Of a stretch of 64,000 nt of DNA, positions 11,655 to 26,238 are shown in pieces (positions within the stretch are counted from its first letter, which is position 1; each line of letters opens with the position of its first letter). A program made the translations under genes and the position numbers. The stretch covers positions 3,596,001 through 3,660,000 of the forward strand of contig CM070633.1 of the NCBI GenBank assembly GCA_036346255.1, written 5' to 3'. The notes under the pieces are model-generated. The model was not told the origin of the DNA. It made no database searches and saw nothing but the letters and a program-made list of their open reading frames with translations. The DNA is from Ampelocalamus luodianensis. Lineage: Eukaryota; Streptophyta; Magnoliopsida; Poales; Poaceae.

Positions 11655-11930
11655 GGACTAACCAGGGTCCGATCTGACCACCCTGATAAGGCCGGACTAA
11701 CCGGGGTCCAGTCTAACCACCCTGATAAGGCCGGACTGACCGGGCCAGCCAACTTTTTCCAAAGGATATGCTTTTGAGTTTTCTTCCTTCCAAAAGGTCG
11801 GTTTGATCGGCCCAGATTGACATGGTTCGGTCTGACCGGTCCCTATGAGGGAGGTCTGATCGGGTTTCCTTGTTTTTTCGCCCTTTTATCCTCCAATAGC
11901 TAGCTTTTGATGTGTGAGCTATAAATACCC
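11655..11930 (+). promoter_or_regulatory. LTR promoter: GGTCTGACC-type repeats and TATA box
   Basis: CTATAAATACC at 11919-11929 is a good TATA box in the U3 part of the LTR. Upstream, 11655-11865 holds repeated variants of GGTCTGACC/GGACTGACCGG, including two near-identical copies of CCCTGATAAGGCCGGACT. The same arrangement recurs in the related LTR at 29129-31249, so it is a family feature rather than chance. Confidence 0.6.
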
Positions 11931-12041
11931 ACCATAGTTGGTTGTGAAGTAACTCTTGGCATACAATTTCGCTCTCTTGAGCTAGTGTGAGTTTTTTTCT
12001 CTCAATTGTGCATGTGTTGCACCTTGTGAGTAGGAGAGAGG

Positions 12042-14834
12042 TGTCGGGACCCAAAATTTCGATTCTGGAACCCTCTGTGTATGCTGCACTAGTCCAGGAT
12101 CACGCTAGTGCACACAGTGTCAACATAGGTGAATATCGATCCACACAAACGATAAATAAAGTAAACGATTAGTTTGAATAACAAATAAGGGTTTTGACCT
12201 TATGGTCGAGTTTACACTTATTAAGCCACGCAGAGCTAACAGAGAATAAAACAGCAGCAAAACGGAAATAACTCCAGCATAGATCCCACCAATTCACCAC
12301 AGCAACCGACTGGGATCCAGACCTTAACGATCAACAACCTTCGGCGAACTCCTCCTCGAACGCAGTGTAGACTCCTCCTCTTCTGTAGGTTTGGGGCGCA
12401 AGTTTTACAACAAGGGTGAGTACACAACCGTACTCGCAAATTATACCACAGAATGCAATTTATAGATGCAGGCTTATTCCAAAGAAAAGGCTTCTGTGGT
12501 TCTTTTGCATAAAAGCAATGTTTGCAATTGAATATGAATAATAGATTGAAAACAATATTCAAAACAAATAGACAATATTAACTTAACAGTTGTTTCCACA
12601 AAGACACAAAGCTAAACAGGTTATTTCACATAGCCATATGATTGAGGTCACACAGCTCCCATCCCATCATTTTATGAAAACTACCCCTCGTGTGAAATCC
12701 CCGAGCATGTCCATGATCATGACGCGCTATTCGAATAGATTGATTTAACACTCTGCAGAGGTTGTACACTTTACCCACAAGATACAACTAGTGTAGCAAG
12801 CACTAATCGTAACAAAGCAGTTGAAACTTCATCTCAAACATTGACATTCCTGATGTGCTTTCCCGCTATACCAGCTCACATAGAATTGGTATAACACACA
12901 CCATTGGACAGGGAAGTGACGAATCGTCCCGCGATGCAACCACCAAGTAGTCACACCTCCACCCTGTCATACAGCCTAACCTATCCACCTGAATATCAAT
13001 GCCGAGAATCCATAACTTACTAAGTTAGACCCGTCCCATACGGGCATGTGGTCGCATGCAGTGAAGGCTCGATTCAATGGCGCACAAAGTTAAGTCCTTA
13101 ATTGACCAAGGCAAGACTTCCATGTTCTAACTAAGTCACAAAGATTATCATTCCCATGCACACAGCTTCCACCATATCACACAGCTTCCACCACTTGCCT
13201 CAGTCTAAATCCTTTACCACCCAGTTGGTTTTAGTGCAACACATGCCATCACGAAGGAGTAACACATAGCACACAGTTTTACACAAAGTTCCATAGTCAC
13301 TTAGTCACGTTTAATCATTGCAACTTACATGAGAAGTGAGACTCGTAGCATGGCTAAACAATTGTACTCGCATCTAACCAACCCACGTTGATGCTACAAT
13401 ATTGCCAACTAATAAACCAATCTAGGGTGACAAGGAAATAGGACATACAAGGCCAAGGGGTGATAACAATTTGGATAATAACTATGCCCAAAGCATTTAA
13501 ATAAATAATTAAAGTAGAATGCAATACTTTAACACAAAGTAATTTGAAAACTGGGTTCAAGATGATCAAAGGTATGACTTGCCTTGGAAAAGGTCTATGT
13601 ACTGATCTTGATCTTGATGTGCTCCTTCTTCAACGAAATTCTCCGACGAATCGACGTCTACTCGCAAACGAGACACAAACAAACAAAACAAATAAATAAC
13701 AGAGGCAAAAAAAGCTCCAAAAATTAAATAAGAATCTCAGATAAATAGAGCTCAAATTTATATAAATTTAAAAACTTAAATGGGCTCAATCGGAGTTAGG
13801 ATGCAAAAGTTATGAGCTCTGGAAGTTTTAAATCTAAAAGAAACCCTAATTTGGATTTTCCCGAATTATTTCTCTAAAGAAAAAATCGGATTATTGCGCA
13901 GCGCTGACGTCAGCGAAGGAATTTCGGAAAACAAAATAAATAAAAGAATTCACTGACATGTGGGACCCACATGTCAGTGAGATGGCTCACGGTAGACTAG
14001 GTCTACCGAGCCTCGGGACTTGGGGTCCGCTGGACTAAGCCACGCGGCACTGACGTGGATGCCACGTAGTCGACACCGGCGCGCGGTGGCCGGGCGTGGC
14101 GTGGGCGCCCACGTGGCTTGGCGATGACCGGTGGCGCTCTGGACCGCCCGACAACGGCGAACGGCGGCGACTCGCCAGAGATGAGTGGTACCAGGAGGTA
14201 GAGGGGAACGCGGGGATCTCAACGGTGTGCTCACTGGTACTCAGGGTGGATGAGGGTGACCGGCGGCGAGGGTTGAGCGGCGGAGGAGTCTCGGGATCGA
14301 CGGGATCGGTGCTCCGGTGACGCTCCGGCGAAACGAAGGTCACCAAGGTGAAGCGCAGCTCCGTGCGATGCCGGTGGTGCAGACCACGAAGCTCGAGCAG
14401 CTCCGGTTGCGGCGGAAGAGCTCGTCGGAGTTGGCGGAGGCGCAGATCGTTCTCGAGCTCCTGCGGCGACTAGGGTTCGGCGCGAGGGCTAAGGCGGCTA
14501 GGGTTGAGATGCGGAGGCCGAGGGCTACCCCTCCTTATATAGGCGGCGGCTCGGAAGAGTCCAGAGCACGAACGCCCAAAACGGCACGCGGCGGCGGCGA
14601 TCGTATCCCTAACGGATTCGGGGACAAAGCGCAGAAGATTCTGGGGCCCACGCGTCGGCGGCGCGGCAGGTGCGTCTGGCGTGTGAAACGCGCAGTGCGA
14701 AACGGACTCAAGATCTGACCGTCCAGATCTGATCGAACGGCCCACAACACATGTGACGTTTGGAACCTCCGGTTAACACACGCGCATCCAGCCATCCATT
14801 GTTGATCGAACGGTGCAGGATGGTCGGGGCGCTC

Positions 14835-14882
<48 letters not shown>

Positions 14883-15277
14883 GAGAGGTCGACAGCGGGT
14901 CCTGCGCGCGGAGTTAGGCGCGGTGTGGTGGGTTAGGAACAGGAGTGGGCCGGGGAAAGGAATTCGGCCCGAGGGGTTTTCTGAGATTTTAAATATATTT
15001 TCTAATTTAGAAAATACTAGAAATTCAAATAAGCAATAGAAAATAGCAAATGAACTCAGAAAAATTCTAGAAAAATCTAGAAAATATATCTGAGCACAAA
15101 GAACCCAAATAAAATAGTTTTCACTATTGTTCATATTGTGATTATTCACATTAAATATTTTTGATTGTAAAGTCCAATATTAAGCTTTTGAGTTTAAATT
15201 CAAATAAATCCAAATGGTGAATTTTTCCCTACTAACTATTTAAAAGATTTTTAAACTTAGAAAATTGGGATGTTACA
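12042..15277 (+). repeat. Gypsy-type solo LTR, 3.2 kb, TSD AGAGG
   Basis: Begins TGTCGGGACCCAAAA and ends TTGGGATGTTACA, with an exact 5-bp target duplication AGAGG at 12037-12041 and 15278-15282. No primer-binding site, gag, pol or polypurine tract lies inside, so it is a solo LTR left by recombination between two LTRs. It contains a GC-rich part (13970-14960) with long spurious ORFs and a GA microsatellite. Confidence 0.9.
14837..14878. repeat. GA microsatellite
   Basis: About 21 uninterrupted GA dinucleotides inside the solo LTR. Likely polymorphic between accessions. Confidence 0.9.
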
Positions 15278-15889
15278 AGAGGTATCTAGTTCCATATGTT
15301 GCATCTAGAGGTGATTGTGTATCCACTTGTGCATATGTTGCATTTTGTGAGAGTCAAGCGAGTGGATTGCCTTATTTTTCTTAGTCTTTGCCGATACCTA
15401 AACGACATGGAGGCATTGTGATCTGATGATCTTCTCAAGAAACTTGTGAGAAAGCTCGACGCATTGTGAAGGTTGAAACTCACCTACCCGAAGGAAGAAA
15501 GAGCCACCACTAGTGGATTGATGTGTTTGGCTTAATTTGTGGAGCCGGTCCAATTTATTTAGGTGTATCTCAATGTGGATTAGGGAAAATCGACAAGTCT
15601 ACGAACACCACGATAAAAAGATTGTGTGTCATTGTGGTTAGCTTTCTCGTGCTTTATATTCTTGTTATTTACATTCCTTGAATTGAATTGCTTGTTTGTC
15701 ACCCTAGAATTGTAAACCTTGACATAGACTTAAATTGTTGGTGCACTTAGTTGAGACTAGTTGATTTATACTTTAATTGTACAAAACCATTTTGATTTAT
15801 GCTTTTGCATATAAATCGGTTTTAACCAAAAAGAATTTTGAAACAGCCTATTCACCCCCTCTAGTCGGCCTCCTTAACCTTACACTAGC

Positions 15890-17490
15890 GCTTGCAAGTC
15901 GCCACCGCCGCTTCTCGCGTCAGAGCCCTCCCCCATCCGACCATATGGCTGTTAGTGAAGTTGTTGCTGCTGGAAGGCCCAATGGGACCGCACCGGTGGG
16001 TTGAAGAGGGACAACAAGTCAACGGTGGTCAGGATGTTGGACGACAATGGTAGATCGGAGATGGAGAACACGACGGTCATTGCTATCTGGAGCTGCGGGG
16101 GAAGGGCGACAACGATGACAATTCCAACGTGGCCAGGTTTAAAAATTCCTACAAACAATACTTTTCTGGAGGAGAGAGAATCCGCACACCTGGTGTGCGG
16201 ACGAGGGCTTGTTCGTACCACTGGGGGCCGGACGAGGGTATTTCCGTGCCCTAAGGGCACGGAGGAGGCATGTCTGGCCCCTAGGGGCACAGTAGAGGCA
16301 AGTCCAGCCCTTAGGGGCACGAACAAGCCACGTGTCGCGTCTTTGTTTGTTCGTGGTGTTATTTTTGCAATTAATTCAGAGATAGGGCTATTTTTGTTAA
16401 TTCATGTGCCAACAGTGCCAAATGCGCTAAAAATTCATTCTTGACATGCATAAAAAATGAATTATATCATGTTAAAATTACTGTAAATTTCATTTATAGA
16501 TCACTATATGTTATGATAAGATGGGCCAAGTAAGTCATAGAATACAACAATATTTGATAAGAGAGACCAAATAGTATTAATACTATAATAATTTATTGAA
16601 CTCTAAAAAGGTAAAAATGTAAACTTTTAGATCATGAGGGGCATGCCCCCACCGAGTCCTCCATGCGTTGGATTGAAAGAACACAATTTGATGTCCCTTC
16701 TCGAGGGATGCGATCAACAACAATATAGCGGTGGTTAGCAACAATTACATTCATGAGTAAATTTCGCAAAACTCCACATATTTTTGTACAAATTATCGCA
16801 AAGCTTTATATTTAAGGCTCGATTTCATAAAACTCCAGATTTAAGGAGGTATGTTATCACAAAACTCCAGATTTTGTACAAACCTGTAGTTTTATGATAA
16901 TATACCTCCTTAAATCTGGAGTTTTGTGAAATCGAGCCTTAAATCTGGAGCTTTGCGATAGTTTTTACAAAATATGTAGAGTTTTGCGAAATTTACTCTA
17001 CATTCCTGGATAAAGATCGTACTATAGTCTTGTGAACTACATCATTTTCTATTTTTGACTCGTTGAGGGCCTCTTTGGAACAAAGAGAAAATAGAGGAAT
17101 TTTGTAGGATTGGAATCCTATTAAAAACTTTCTTATGAGTTTCTTTGGAACAAAGGAATGAGCTCCCCAAAATTTCTACAAAATAACTCAATCCATAGGA
17201 GTTTCGGAGGAAAGCTAACATGAGATCTAACCTTATGGATTTTTTTTTACTTTGTGTCTATCTCTGTCAAAAATCATGTACTCTTCCTGTGAAGCATCCA
17301 AACAGCGATGGCTGTCGTGTTCTCCATCTTCGACTTACCATCGTCGTCCAACATCCTGACCACTGTTGACTTGTTGTCCCTCTTCAACCCACCGACGCGG
17401 TCCCATTGGGCCTTCCAGCAGCAACAGCTTCACTAACAGCCATATGGTCGGATGGGGAGGGCTCAACGCAAGAAGCGACGGTTAGCGGTA
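15890..17490. repeat. Inverted arms (about 190 bp) flanking 1.2 kb
   Basis: 15895-16090 (ATGGCTGTTAGTGAAGTTGT... to GTTGGACGAC) reappears in reverse complement at about 17295-17480 with a few mismatches. The space between the arms holds a short minisatellite (16245-16330, units containing CCCTAAGGGCAC / CCCCTAGGGGCAC) and the first MULE-type MITE copy. This may be a non-autonomous element with long terminal inverted repeats or a broken fold-back; no clean target duplication was found. Confidence 0.6.
16755..16998. mobile_element. MULE-type palindromic MITE, copy 1
   Basis: The 244-bp segment starts GAGTAAATTTCGCAAAACTC and ends with its reverse complement; almost the whole length folds into one hairpin. 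The flanks are TACATTCAT (16746-16754) and TACATTCCT (16999-17007), a 9-bp duplication with one mismatch. A 9-bp duplication fits Mutator-like elements. Confidence 0.75.
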
Positions 17491-18055
17491 ATTACATTCC
17501 TGAGTAAAATTTGTAAAACTCCACATATTTTGTACAAACTATCGCAAAGCTTCAGATTTAAAACTAGATTTCACAAAACTCCAGATTTAAGGAGGTATGT
17601 TATCACAAAACTCCAAATTTTGTACAAACCTGTAGTTTTGTGATAATATACATCCTTAAATCTAGAGTTTTGTGAAATTGAGCCTTAAATCTAGAGCTTT
17701 GCGATAGTTTTTACAAAATATGTGGAGTTTTACGAAATTTACTCTACATTCCTGGATAAAGATCGTACTATAGTCTTGTGAACTACATCATTCTATTTTT
17801 GACTCGTTGTGGGCCTCTTTGGAACAAAGAGAACATAGAGGAATTTTGTAGGATTGGAATCCTATTAAAAACTTTCCTATGAGTTTCTTTGGAACAAAGG
17901 AATGAGCTCCCTAAAATTCCTATGAAATGACTCAATCCATAGGAGTTTAGAAGGAAAGCTAACATCAGATCTAACCTTATGGATTTTTTTTACTTTGTGT
18001 CTATCTCTGTCAAAAATCATGTACTCATCCTGTGAAGCATCCAAGCAACACAATT
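17005..18055. repeat. Direct duplication of MITE flank
   Basis: About 290 bp after each MITE copy match closely (CTGGATAAAGATCGTACTAT... through CTGTGAAGCATCCAA): 17005-17310 and 17752-18055. Together with the MITE the duplicated block is about 550 bp with an offset near 746 bp. The inverted arm at 17295-17480 lies between the two copies. Confidence 0.8.
17502..17744. mobile_element. MULE-type palindromic MITE, copy 2
   Basis: Second copy of the hairpin MITE, flanked by perfect 9-bp repeats TACATTCCT at 17493-17501 and 17745-17753. The downstream flank (to about 18050) also matches that of copy 1, so this is a segmental duplication of one insertion, not two insertions. Confidence 0.78.
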
Positions 18056-18831
18056 AAACAATTTTTGCGTTATAGAATTCTAAAAGATTCAACTGTATAT
18101 GCCATTCAATTCATGTGTTTTTTCTATTCCTGCATTTTTAGAATCCTATGTTCCATTTATGCTAATAACTGATGTGATTTTCTATTCGTAAAGTAACTAA
18201 AATTTTATTAAGCGTAAATCATATATTTTATTCATTAGATCAATATCTAATTATATAACACATCAATCTTAATACAAATTCAATAGTCATAATAATTAAC
18301 TTAAATTAAAAAAAAATTCAGATGACTTTGAAATAGTAAATCCGATAACTGATTTATCATAGATTCATAGTTACGCTAAAATGGCAACGCACGAGCTAGA
18401 AACATGACGCATCATATATTGCAGTACGGTAAAGAAACGGTGCGAGTAGGTGGGGGCCGCGACGGGGGAGGGCCGTTGCATGGCACCTTTCCGCTGCACG
18501 AGCGCTCTGGCTTTGTATTATTGCCACGGCGTCAGCCTTGCCGTGCTGACCGCTGAGCATGGTTGGCGCGTATCACGAGGAAACAGTGAACTGAGACGTT
18601 GGATACACCATCTCACTCCCATCACCATCTCACTACACACCGATGACATGACAACACAGATGGCAGTCTTATAGAAGCAGGCACAGACATAGGTGTTACT
18701 AGCATAGGTGTACGGTGTACCATAAGTGTGACATTTTTTCCGTGCATTTGCAGGTCGTGCTGCATTATTATTACCTTAACTATAACTTGGGTGCAGTACT
18801 GTACTAGATTAACCTTAATCACCCGGTTGGT
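18056..18831. other. Intergenic, no supported gene
   Basis: AT-rich to 18400, then a moderately GC-rich piece with only short ORFs. Nothing recognised. Confidence 0.4.
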
Positions 18832-20164
18832 CCGTGGCGGACCCAGAATTTTTAGAATGGGTGTTCGGATTTCGGACCTAGCTTGCCCAGATATGCCGAT
18901 ACCAATACGTTGATACCGTGAGATGTCATCCCCTCCCCCCTTCAAACACTGATACGATGATACGCATATATATAATATAATATAGAAAATATAGGAATTA
19001 ATGATTTCATATGAGGAAATGAGCGATATAAGGCGAGCATATTGACATGAATTAAACAGCAAATTATAGATATCAATGACGGTTGAGAAGGTGAAAACTA
19101 TGAATAGAGCTATTTTTGCTTTAGGCTTCTTATTTTGCTGAGTTATGTTGTTATTGCAGGGTGCGGCCAAGACTTATGCATAGTGTTTGGCCATTATTGT
19201 TTTCTCTATTTTTCTGTTCTGAGCTGTAGTAGCTATACCGCTAAATCTTATTTTCTTCCTCTAATAGTGATCGGTAGAGGTCATATCTTCTTTTTCAAAT
19301 AAAAAAAACCTTGTGATTGGTCTTAGTCGTTGTTGTTTTCTCATTTTTTTTTCTGTTTCAGATTATAGCAACTAGACTGCTATTTTCTTCCTCTAATAGT
19401 GATCCTACTCTCTTTTGTTCTTTTTCTATTAGCAAGAACCCAATCTAAGAATGTTCCTTCCATAGAGCAAAAATTAGCATATCAACATGTGTAACAAGGG
19501 TCCAACTATCTGTTCATTGCCCAAGGCAAAGATTGTATTTTTGTGCAACACCCATTAGACAGAACCAAGAAAGCAGAGGAAGAGACTAGACTCGAGAAAG
19601 AACCGAAGCTGGAGCGGAGCAATGTCAGGGAGAAATGGAGTGCGCAGAACACGCTTAGATCTGGAGAGAGGACGATGACAGTGAGCTAGATACGTTGCTC
19701 CCTTCCCGTCGCCACGGTCCCTTCCGGCCACCGCGTTGCTCCCTTGGTGCCGCCTGCTCCCTTTTTTCCCTGTTTGTCGAGTTACTACCGACTTACTCGT
19801 GTCGTATCTCTGTTCGCCTGCATAGGTGCGTTGCCGCACGCTCGCCCTGCGCCGCCTCGTAGCGCTGTGTCTACCAACCGTCGCTCGTCTTCGTAGCCCG
19901 CACACAAACAACCACGAGATGAGAGAGATAATAGAAGTTAGGGTTTGGTAGGCTGAAGTAAGAAGAAAAATGGGTCTAATGTGTTACATAGGCCCCACGC
20001 GAGGTGTAGGGAGTATGAACTAAATTCATTTGCGGATATAAATATATAGTTTTAGCCTAACTAATAATATATACATCTAATATACCTATTATATACCAGA
20101 TATTTTAAAGAAAAAAAATGAGTGTTCGGATGAACACCCTTGAACCATTGAGGATCCGTCCATG
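18832..20164. mobile_element. Non-autonomous hAT element, 1.3 kb
   Basis: An exact 8-bp target duplication CGGTTGGT stands at 18824-18831 and 20165-20172. The ends are CCGTGGCGGACCCAG and, in reverse complement, CATGGACGGATCC, imperfect copies of the CAGTGGCGGACCC terminus common in grass hAT elements. No hAT transposase is encoded. A 118-codon minus-strand ORF at 19555-19911 is Arg-rich and unrecognised. Confidence 0.82.
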
Positions 20165-21547
20165 CGGTTGGTACTCCGTCAAATTACAAAGAACGACTAA
20201 AGTGACATCCATAGTCCATAGACGGTCACAACTCACAGTCACAGGTCACTTGTATGGACTATATAGGTCACCAACCCAGCCCGGCCTGACCTGCTTACGT
20301 ACCTGCAAAGTTGGGCCATAAAAGCCCATCCTCCCGTGTAGGCCGGTGAAATGGCCCATCTAAGCCCACTACGAAAACGTTCGGGCCTCAGGCCTATATG
20401 AATAATATCTTCGATGACTTTTTTGAGTCCTCTCTCTCTCTAAAAAGAGAGATTTTTTTGAGCAGAAGCCCGGTATGAATAAGCTAAACAAAAAAAAAAA
20501 CAGAGAGAAAGTATTTGAAGTTTCGACATACTTGTGGACTGAAATATGCATTTTAAAGCTGCTGTACAGTGACCGCCTAATTAAACCATTTAATCCATCG
20601 ATTAGCTCAGGCATCTCTTTCGAATTCATGGCCCTGTTGAAGGTAGGTTACCATAACTTCTCAACCTGCAAAACCATTCGAGACAGCTGTTTGATATGCA
20701 TTTTTTATACCGTGTTGGAGCATAAACTATAGTGTTCAGATGGTTTCTTTTCGTGTTTAACAGACTCGTTAGTCGTTCTTAAGGAGGATCTGGCAGACTG
20801 GCACAGTGGTTTGTCGATCTCTGCAAGAAATCTTGTAACTTCGTACTTCCACCAACTTAGTTGGTCTGATCTCTGATGCTACATTTTGTTGGTACGTCTC
20901 AGCAAACTAACCACTAGGCTTTGTATTCGTGTCCGAATTTCTTTTCAAATTTGAAACCCAAGAATATGCACAATAGATAGATCAGTGATCAAGATATTAG
21001 AGTAGTCATTTCCGAATAGGCATAGTGCAATTTCTCTTCATTTTACATTTTTCACATCAGGGTTAACAGCCGTATCATATGAAACGATGTCAAGGGAGGA
21101 AAATTACATAGAGCAAGAACAAGGCTAACCTCCGGTTTACTTAATCAGCCATGATGTCACTGCTACAAATGGAGGCAGCACATACATCCCGCATTTTCGT
21201 TCAAAGTTGTAGCAAAAAATCTCACTAGTTCAACATCGCACATCATTGAGTTCCATCATTATTGAACTTTTAGACAATTCCAATTCGATGCAGCACCAAC
21301 GCAGTCTAGGTAAAATCCGTGTAAACAGGTCGGCATCACACGCAAGAATCAAGGGCACCTTCCACCCTTAGAAAAATACAAGTCTGTGCCAATAGGTAAT
21401 TGATAAGATGGAGAAGAAACTGGTCTCTTCACTGACAAGCCTCTCTCAACCTTAATAAGGCCTGGGTTTGCATTAAGTCTATCAATCACTAAACAAACAC
21501 CGGTTGGTAACGTGGGTAATCGTGACAGGTCAATATCGCACAGAGCT
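20165..21547. other. Intergenic and 5' flank of peroxidase gene
   Basis: No supported gene. The last few hundred bases are the distal promoter of the peroxidase at 21662. Confidence 0.5.
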
Positions 21548-21557
21548 ACTATATAAG
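21548..21557 (+). promoter_or_regulatory. TATA box of plus-strand peroxidase
   Basis: ACTATATAAG about 110 bp upstream of the ATG at 21662, a normal distance for a plant promoter with a short leader. Confidence 0.6.
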
Positions 21558-21661
21558 CACACGGCCTCAATCCTAGCTACATCACACACCAAATCAACAC
21601 ATTCGAGCTAGTATCTTACTAGTCATCACTAGTACTGGTGCTACTAGCTTGATTCGTCAAA

Positions 21662-23288
<1,627 letters not shown>

Positions 23289-24003
23289 TTCGTGGTGTGG
23301 TCAAAGGAACAAATGGCACGAGTTGCCATGAATTGTTGTGATGTCGTCGCTGAGCGCACCCGCAAGGAAAATACCGTGCTACAATATTTTTGAGGGTGCT
23401 TGCATGTACTTATTTTAATTTTGTCACAGTTTGGTCATGTATTTAAATTGTTCTCAACAATATGTTTGATCAATGAGTAATATTTGTTCATATCAATTGG
23501 TGGAATCAGGGCACTATGGAACGTTTTGGAGGGTTTTTACAATTGAAAGCAAGGAATGCTGTGTTGCATGAGTACAAGTATGAACGAACAACTTGTGCTG
23601 ACCAGCAAATTCCTGGGCTCATGGCCCGGTTTTATTTGGGCCTGTAGGTGCCTCCCAGATGGAAAAACGCTAGGACAATCGGAACACCAGTGCACTCCTT
23701 TCCTCACGGTCCAACGTATCTAAGTGGCGGCCCAAATAAATCTCGCAACCGCCCGCCGAGGCGGGAGGATCGGGTGTGGCGGCGCAGGTGCTGTCTGCGT
23801 AGCCCATGCGGGACAAGCCGGCCGCACGATGGCGCGAGCGGAAGCAGAAGGCACGGGCGTGACGTTCTTCCGCCTGGCCCTCATTCGGCCAGACGCGGAG
23901 ATCCGCGGATGGGTCTCGCCCCAGCACATGGACAACGGCACGAGTTTTTGGTTGAATGTACGGAGGACGGTTCGCTCACAAGTTCAGTTTAAACGAAGAT
24001 AAA
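23289..24003. other. 3' flank of peroxidase and intergenic
   Basis: The first 250 bp are the likely 3' UTR and end region of the peroxidase. A short GC-rich piece (23700-23950) makes ORFs on both strands but none is recognised. Confidence 0.5.
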
Positions 24004-24472
24004 TGTAAAATCACATATAACAATCAAGAACAGAATAGTAGATTGAACACAGAGATATAAAAGAAACTTTTTTCTTCTCTTTATTTCTCTTCCACAAAGG
24101 CATGTACAATGGTTAGGGGTCCCCCTTTATATAGTCTTTAAGGTGGATGAGGAGCCCATCATACGCTAGGTCTGCAAGGTTTGAGCCAAAGGTTTCCAAA
24201 CACTTCCCCTTGGGCACTCATCCGTCATGTTCATATCTCATCAAAACTCCACATAAACATAATGGAATTTTTTTTGGAGAAAGAGTACATAATACATATT
24301 CTGCTGTGCTGCACAAATTGCCTCATTAAAAATCTTAGCCGAGAAACTTGAGGAAAACTCGTCAAGGGAAAAATTAGTACAATCCACTCAATTTCATTTA
24401 ATCTCCAGAATTTATTCATTGAGTACTCGATCTTCGTGATCAAATTCCACTAATAAGTTCGTGAAGATCCCA
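24004..24472 (-). repeat. LTR of minus-strand Copia (downstream LTR)
   Basis: The 469-bp segment starts TGTAAAATCACATATAACA and ends GTGAAGATCCCA. Beyond its right edge, minus strand reads AGGG(TGGG), the polypurine tract just before an LTR. It is followed on that side by Copia RNase H sequence in the same orientation, making this the 3' LTR. Confidence 0.7.
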
Positions 24473-26200
24473 CCCTGAATTCTGCATTTCTTTAAATCTT
24501 ATCGTTCCAATTCTATGTATGCATCTTTCAAAACTAGAAGCTAGAAGTGACTTAGTGAATAAATTTGTAAGATTTTCACATGATTTAGTATGCAGTACTT
24601 TAATTTCATCCATCTTTTGCAATTCACGAGCAAATAAGAACTTGAGATTGATATACTTTGTGAGTTGACTCTTCACATAATCCATCTACATTTATGCAAC
24701 ACAAACTGTATTATATTCATAGATAATAGTGAACGTTTGTGCGGTATTCAATCCACACGACTGCTGGATGTAGTGAATCACCCACCGAAGCCAAGCACAT
24801 TCTCGTGAGGCCTCGTATAATGCTATTATTTTTGAGTGGTACGTCGAACTCAATACAAGACATTGTTTAGACGATTTTCATGGAATTGCAGTTCCACCAT
24901 ATCCTTAGAGGTATGTGGGTTCGATAGGTACCCGGTATCTGCATAGCCATTCATAGACAGGTATTAGTTCTTTCTGTATAACATATCAATGTTCTTACTT
25001 CTCTGGAGGTATCGGAAGATATCCTTTATTCCCTGCTAATACTTTTTGGTAGGTTCTGCACTATACCTTACTAATAGGTTCACGTCAAATGTAGTGTCAC
25101 ATCTAGTATGGTTTGCTAAATATATGAGTGCTCCCATTGCACTTAAGTATATGAATTCTGGTCCCAGAACTTCATCCCCTCTTCTCTAGGTCTGTATGGG
25201 TCCTTGTCTTACTGTAAAGATTTTTCGACCATCGGCATTTTCGAAGCATATGTCTTTTCAAAGCTGAACCTTTCTAACACCTTCTGAGTGTAAGTTGAGT
25301 GATGCACTAATATTCCTTCAGGGACATACTCAAGCTGCAAACCTAGGAAATATTTAGTTTTACCCAAATCTTTCATTTCAAACTCCGACTCTAGGTAAGA
25401 GCTTGCTTTCTTAATACCTTTCAGGGTTCCGGTGATATTCAGATCATCTTTATACTCTTGAGATTATACAAAATCCATCCTGGGATCGTCGTATAAATAC
25501 ACAGGGACAATTCTAATTGTTCGTATAACCTTTCTTGCATAGAAAGTCGTTTCAAGCGATTATATCATATCCTGTCTGATTGCTTAAGTCCGTACAGTGA
25601 CTTTATGAGTTTCATACTGTATAGATTTATATCTGCTCTGTCTTGGTTCAAGATAGGGATACATTCAAGTATCTTCATATAAATATCCGAATCTAAATTT
25701 CTATAAAGGTATGTAGTTACCACATCCATCAATTTTATTTCTAAATTCAAGTTTACTGCCATTGAGATTACATATCTAAAGGTGTTTCGCTCATGACTAG
25801 GGAATAAGTTTCTTCATAATCAACTCTGAACGTTGAGTGAAACCTTGTGCAATGAGCTTTGCTTATTTTCATTTATCTTTCAAACAAAAACCCACATATG
25901 CCTTACGGGGTGCATATAGGGAGGCATGAGGCTTGCAGTCCTAAATACTTCTCTTTTATTCAGAGACAATAATTTTGTTTCTATTGCCTTCTTCCAATTT
26001 GCTCAATCTGATTTTTTCTTACATTCAGCGAGTGATGTAGGTTCTGGATCAAGATCGATGATTATGACAATTTTCTTTGCAAAGTAAATATCGACATTGG
26101 CTGTTGTCTTATTCATAGATTCTCCTGTGGTCACAAGGCTTATAGCTATTTCTTCATGGGGCGATTCTTCTAATGCTTCTACTTGCTCACCACCGCTTTC
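24473..26200 (-). pseudogene. Copia pol remnant (reverse transcriptase, RNase H)
   Basis: Minus-strand frames with many stops read, in order from high to low coordinate: DPEPTSLAECKKKSDWANWK (the entry of a Copia RT), FRYVISMAVNLNLEIKLMDV, YLYRNLDSDIYMKI and SLYGLKQSDR (25565-25762), then, near the end, the RNase H tail LTNLFTKSLLASSFE (24440-24685). These are standard Copia RT/RNase H motifs. The upstream half (integrase, protease, gag) is absent: identity is lost at about 26200 where plus-strand sequence of another element begins. Non-functional. Confidence 0.85.
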
Positions 26201-26238
26201 AATTACAGAGGTAGGTCCCTTTAGTTTTTTTAGCGACA

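Larger units (their letters stand above)
10862..15884 (+). repeat. Copia-type LTR, 5' truncated, split by a solo LTR
   Basis: Sequence from TTTTCTATGAGTTTGTTAAA to GTCGGCCTCCTTAACCTTACA matches the LTR at 29129-31249 block by block: the ATCATGTGTTGATA repeats, CTTTTACCGGTCTCGGTG, GGTCTGACCG repeats, CTATAAATACCCACC, and the end CCTATTCACCCCCTCTAGTC. The first 60-70 bp of the LTR are missing. A Gypsy solo LTR occupies 12042-15277 within it. No internal Copia sequence follows at 15885, so this was a solo or broken LTR before the Gypsy insertion. Confidence 0.8.

Noticed and set aside
14035..15149. Several 90-200 codon ORFs inside the solo LTR
   Set aside because: No recognised domain, on both strands, including one that reads through a GA microsatellite. 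Fits chance ORFs in a GC-rich LTR part.
19555..19911. 118-codon ORF in the hAT element as transposase
   Set aside because: It shows no hAT dimerisation or RNase H-like motif and is Arg-rich; at 1.3 kb the element is non-autonomous.
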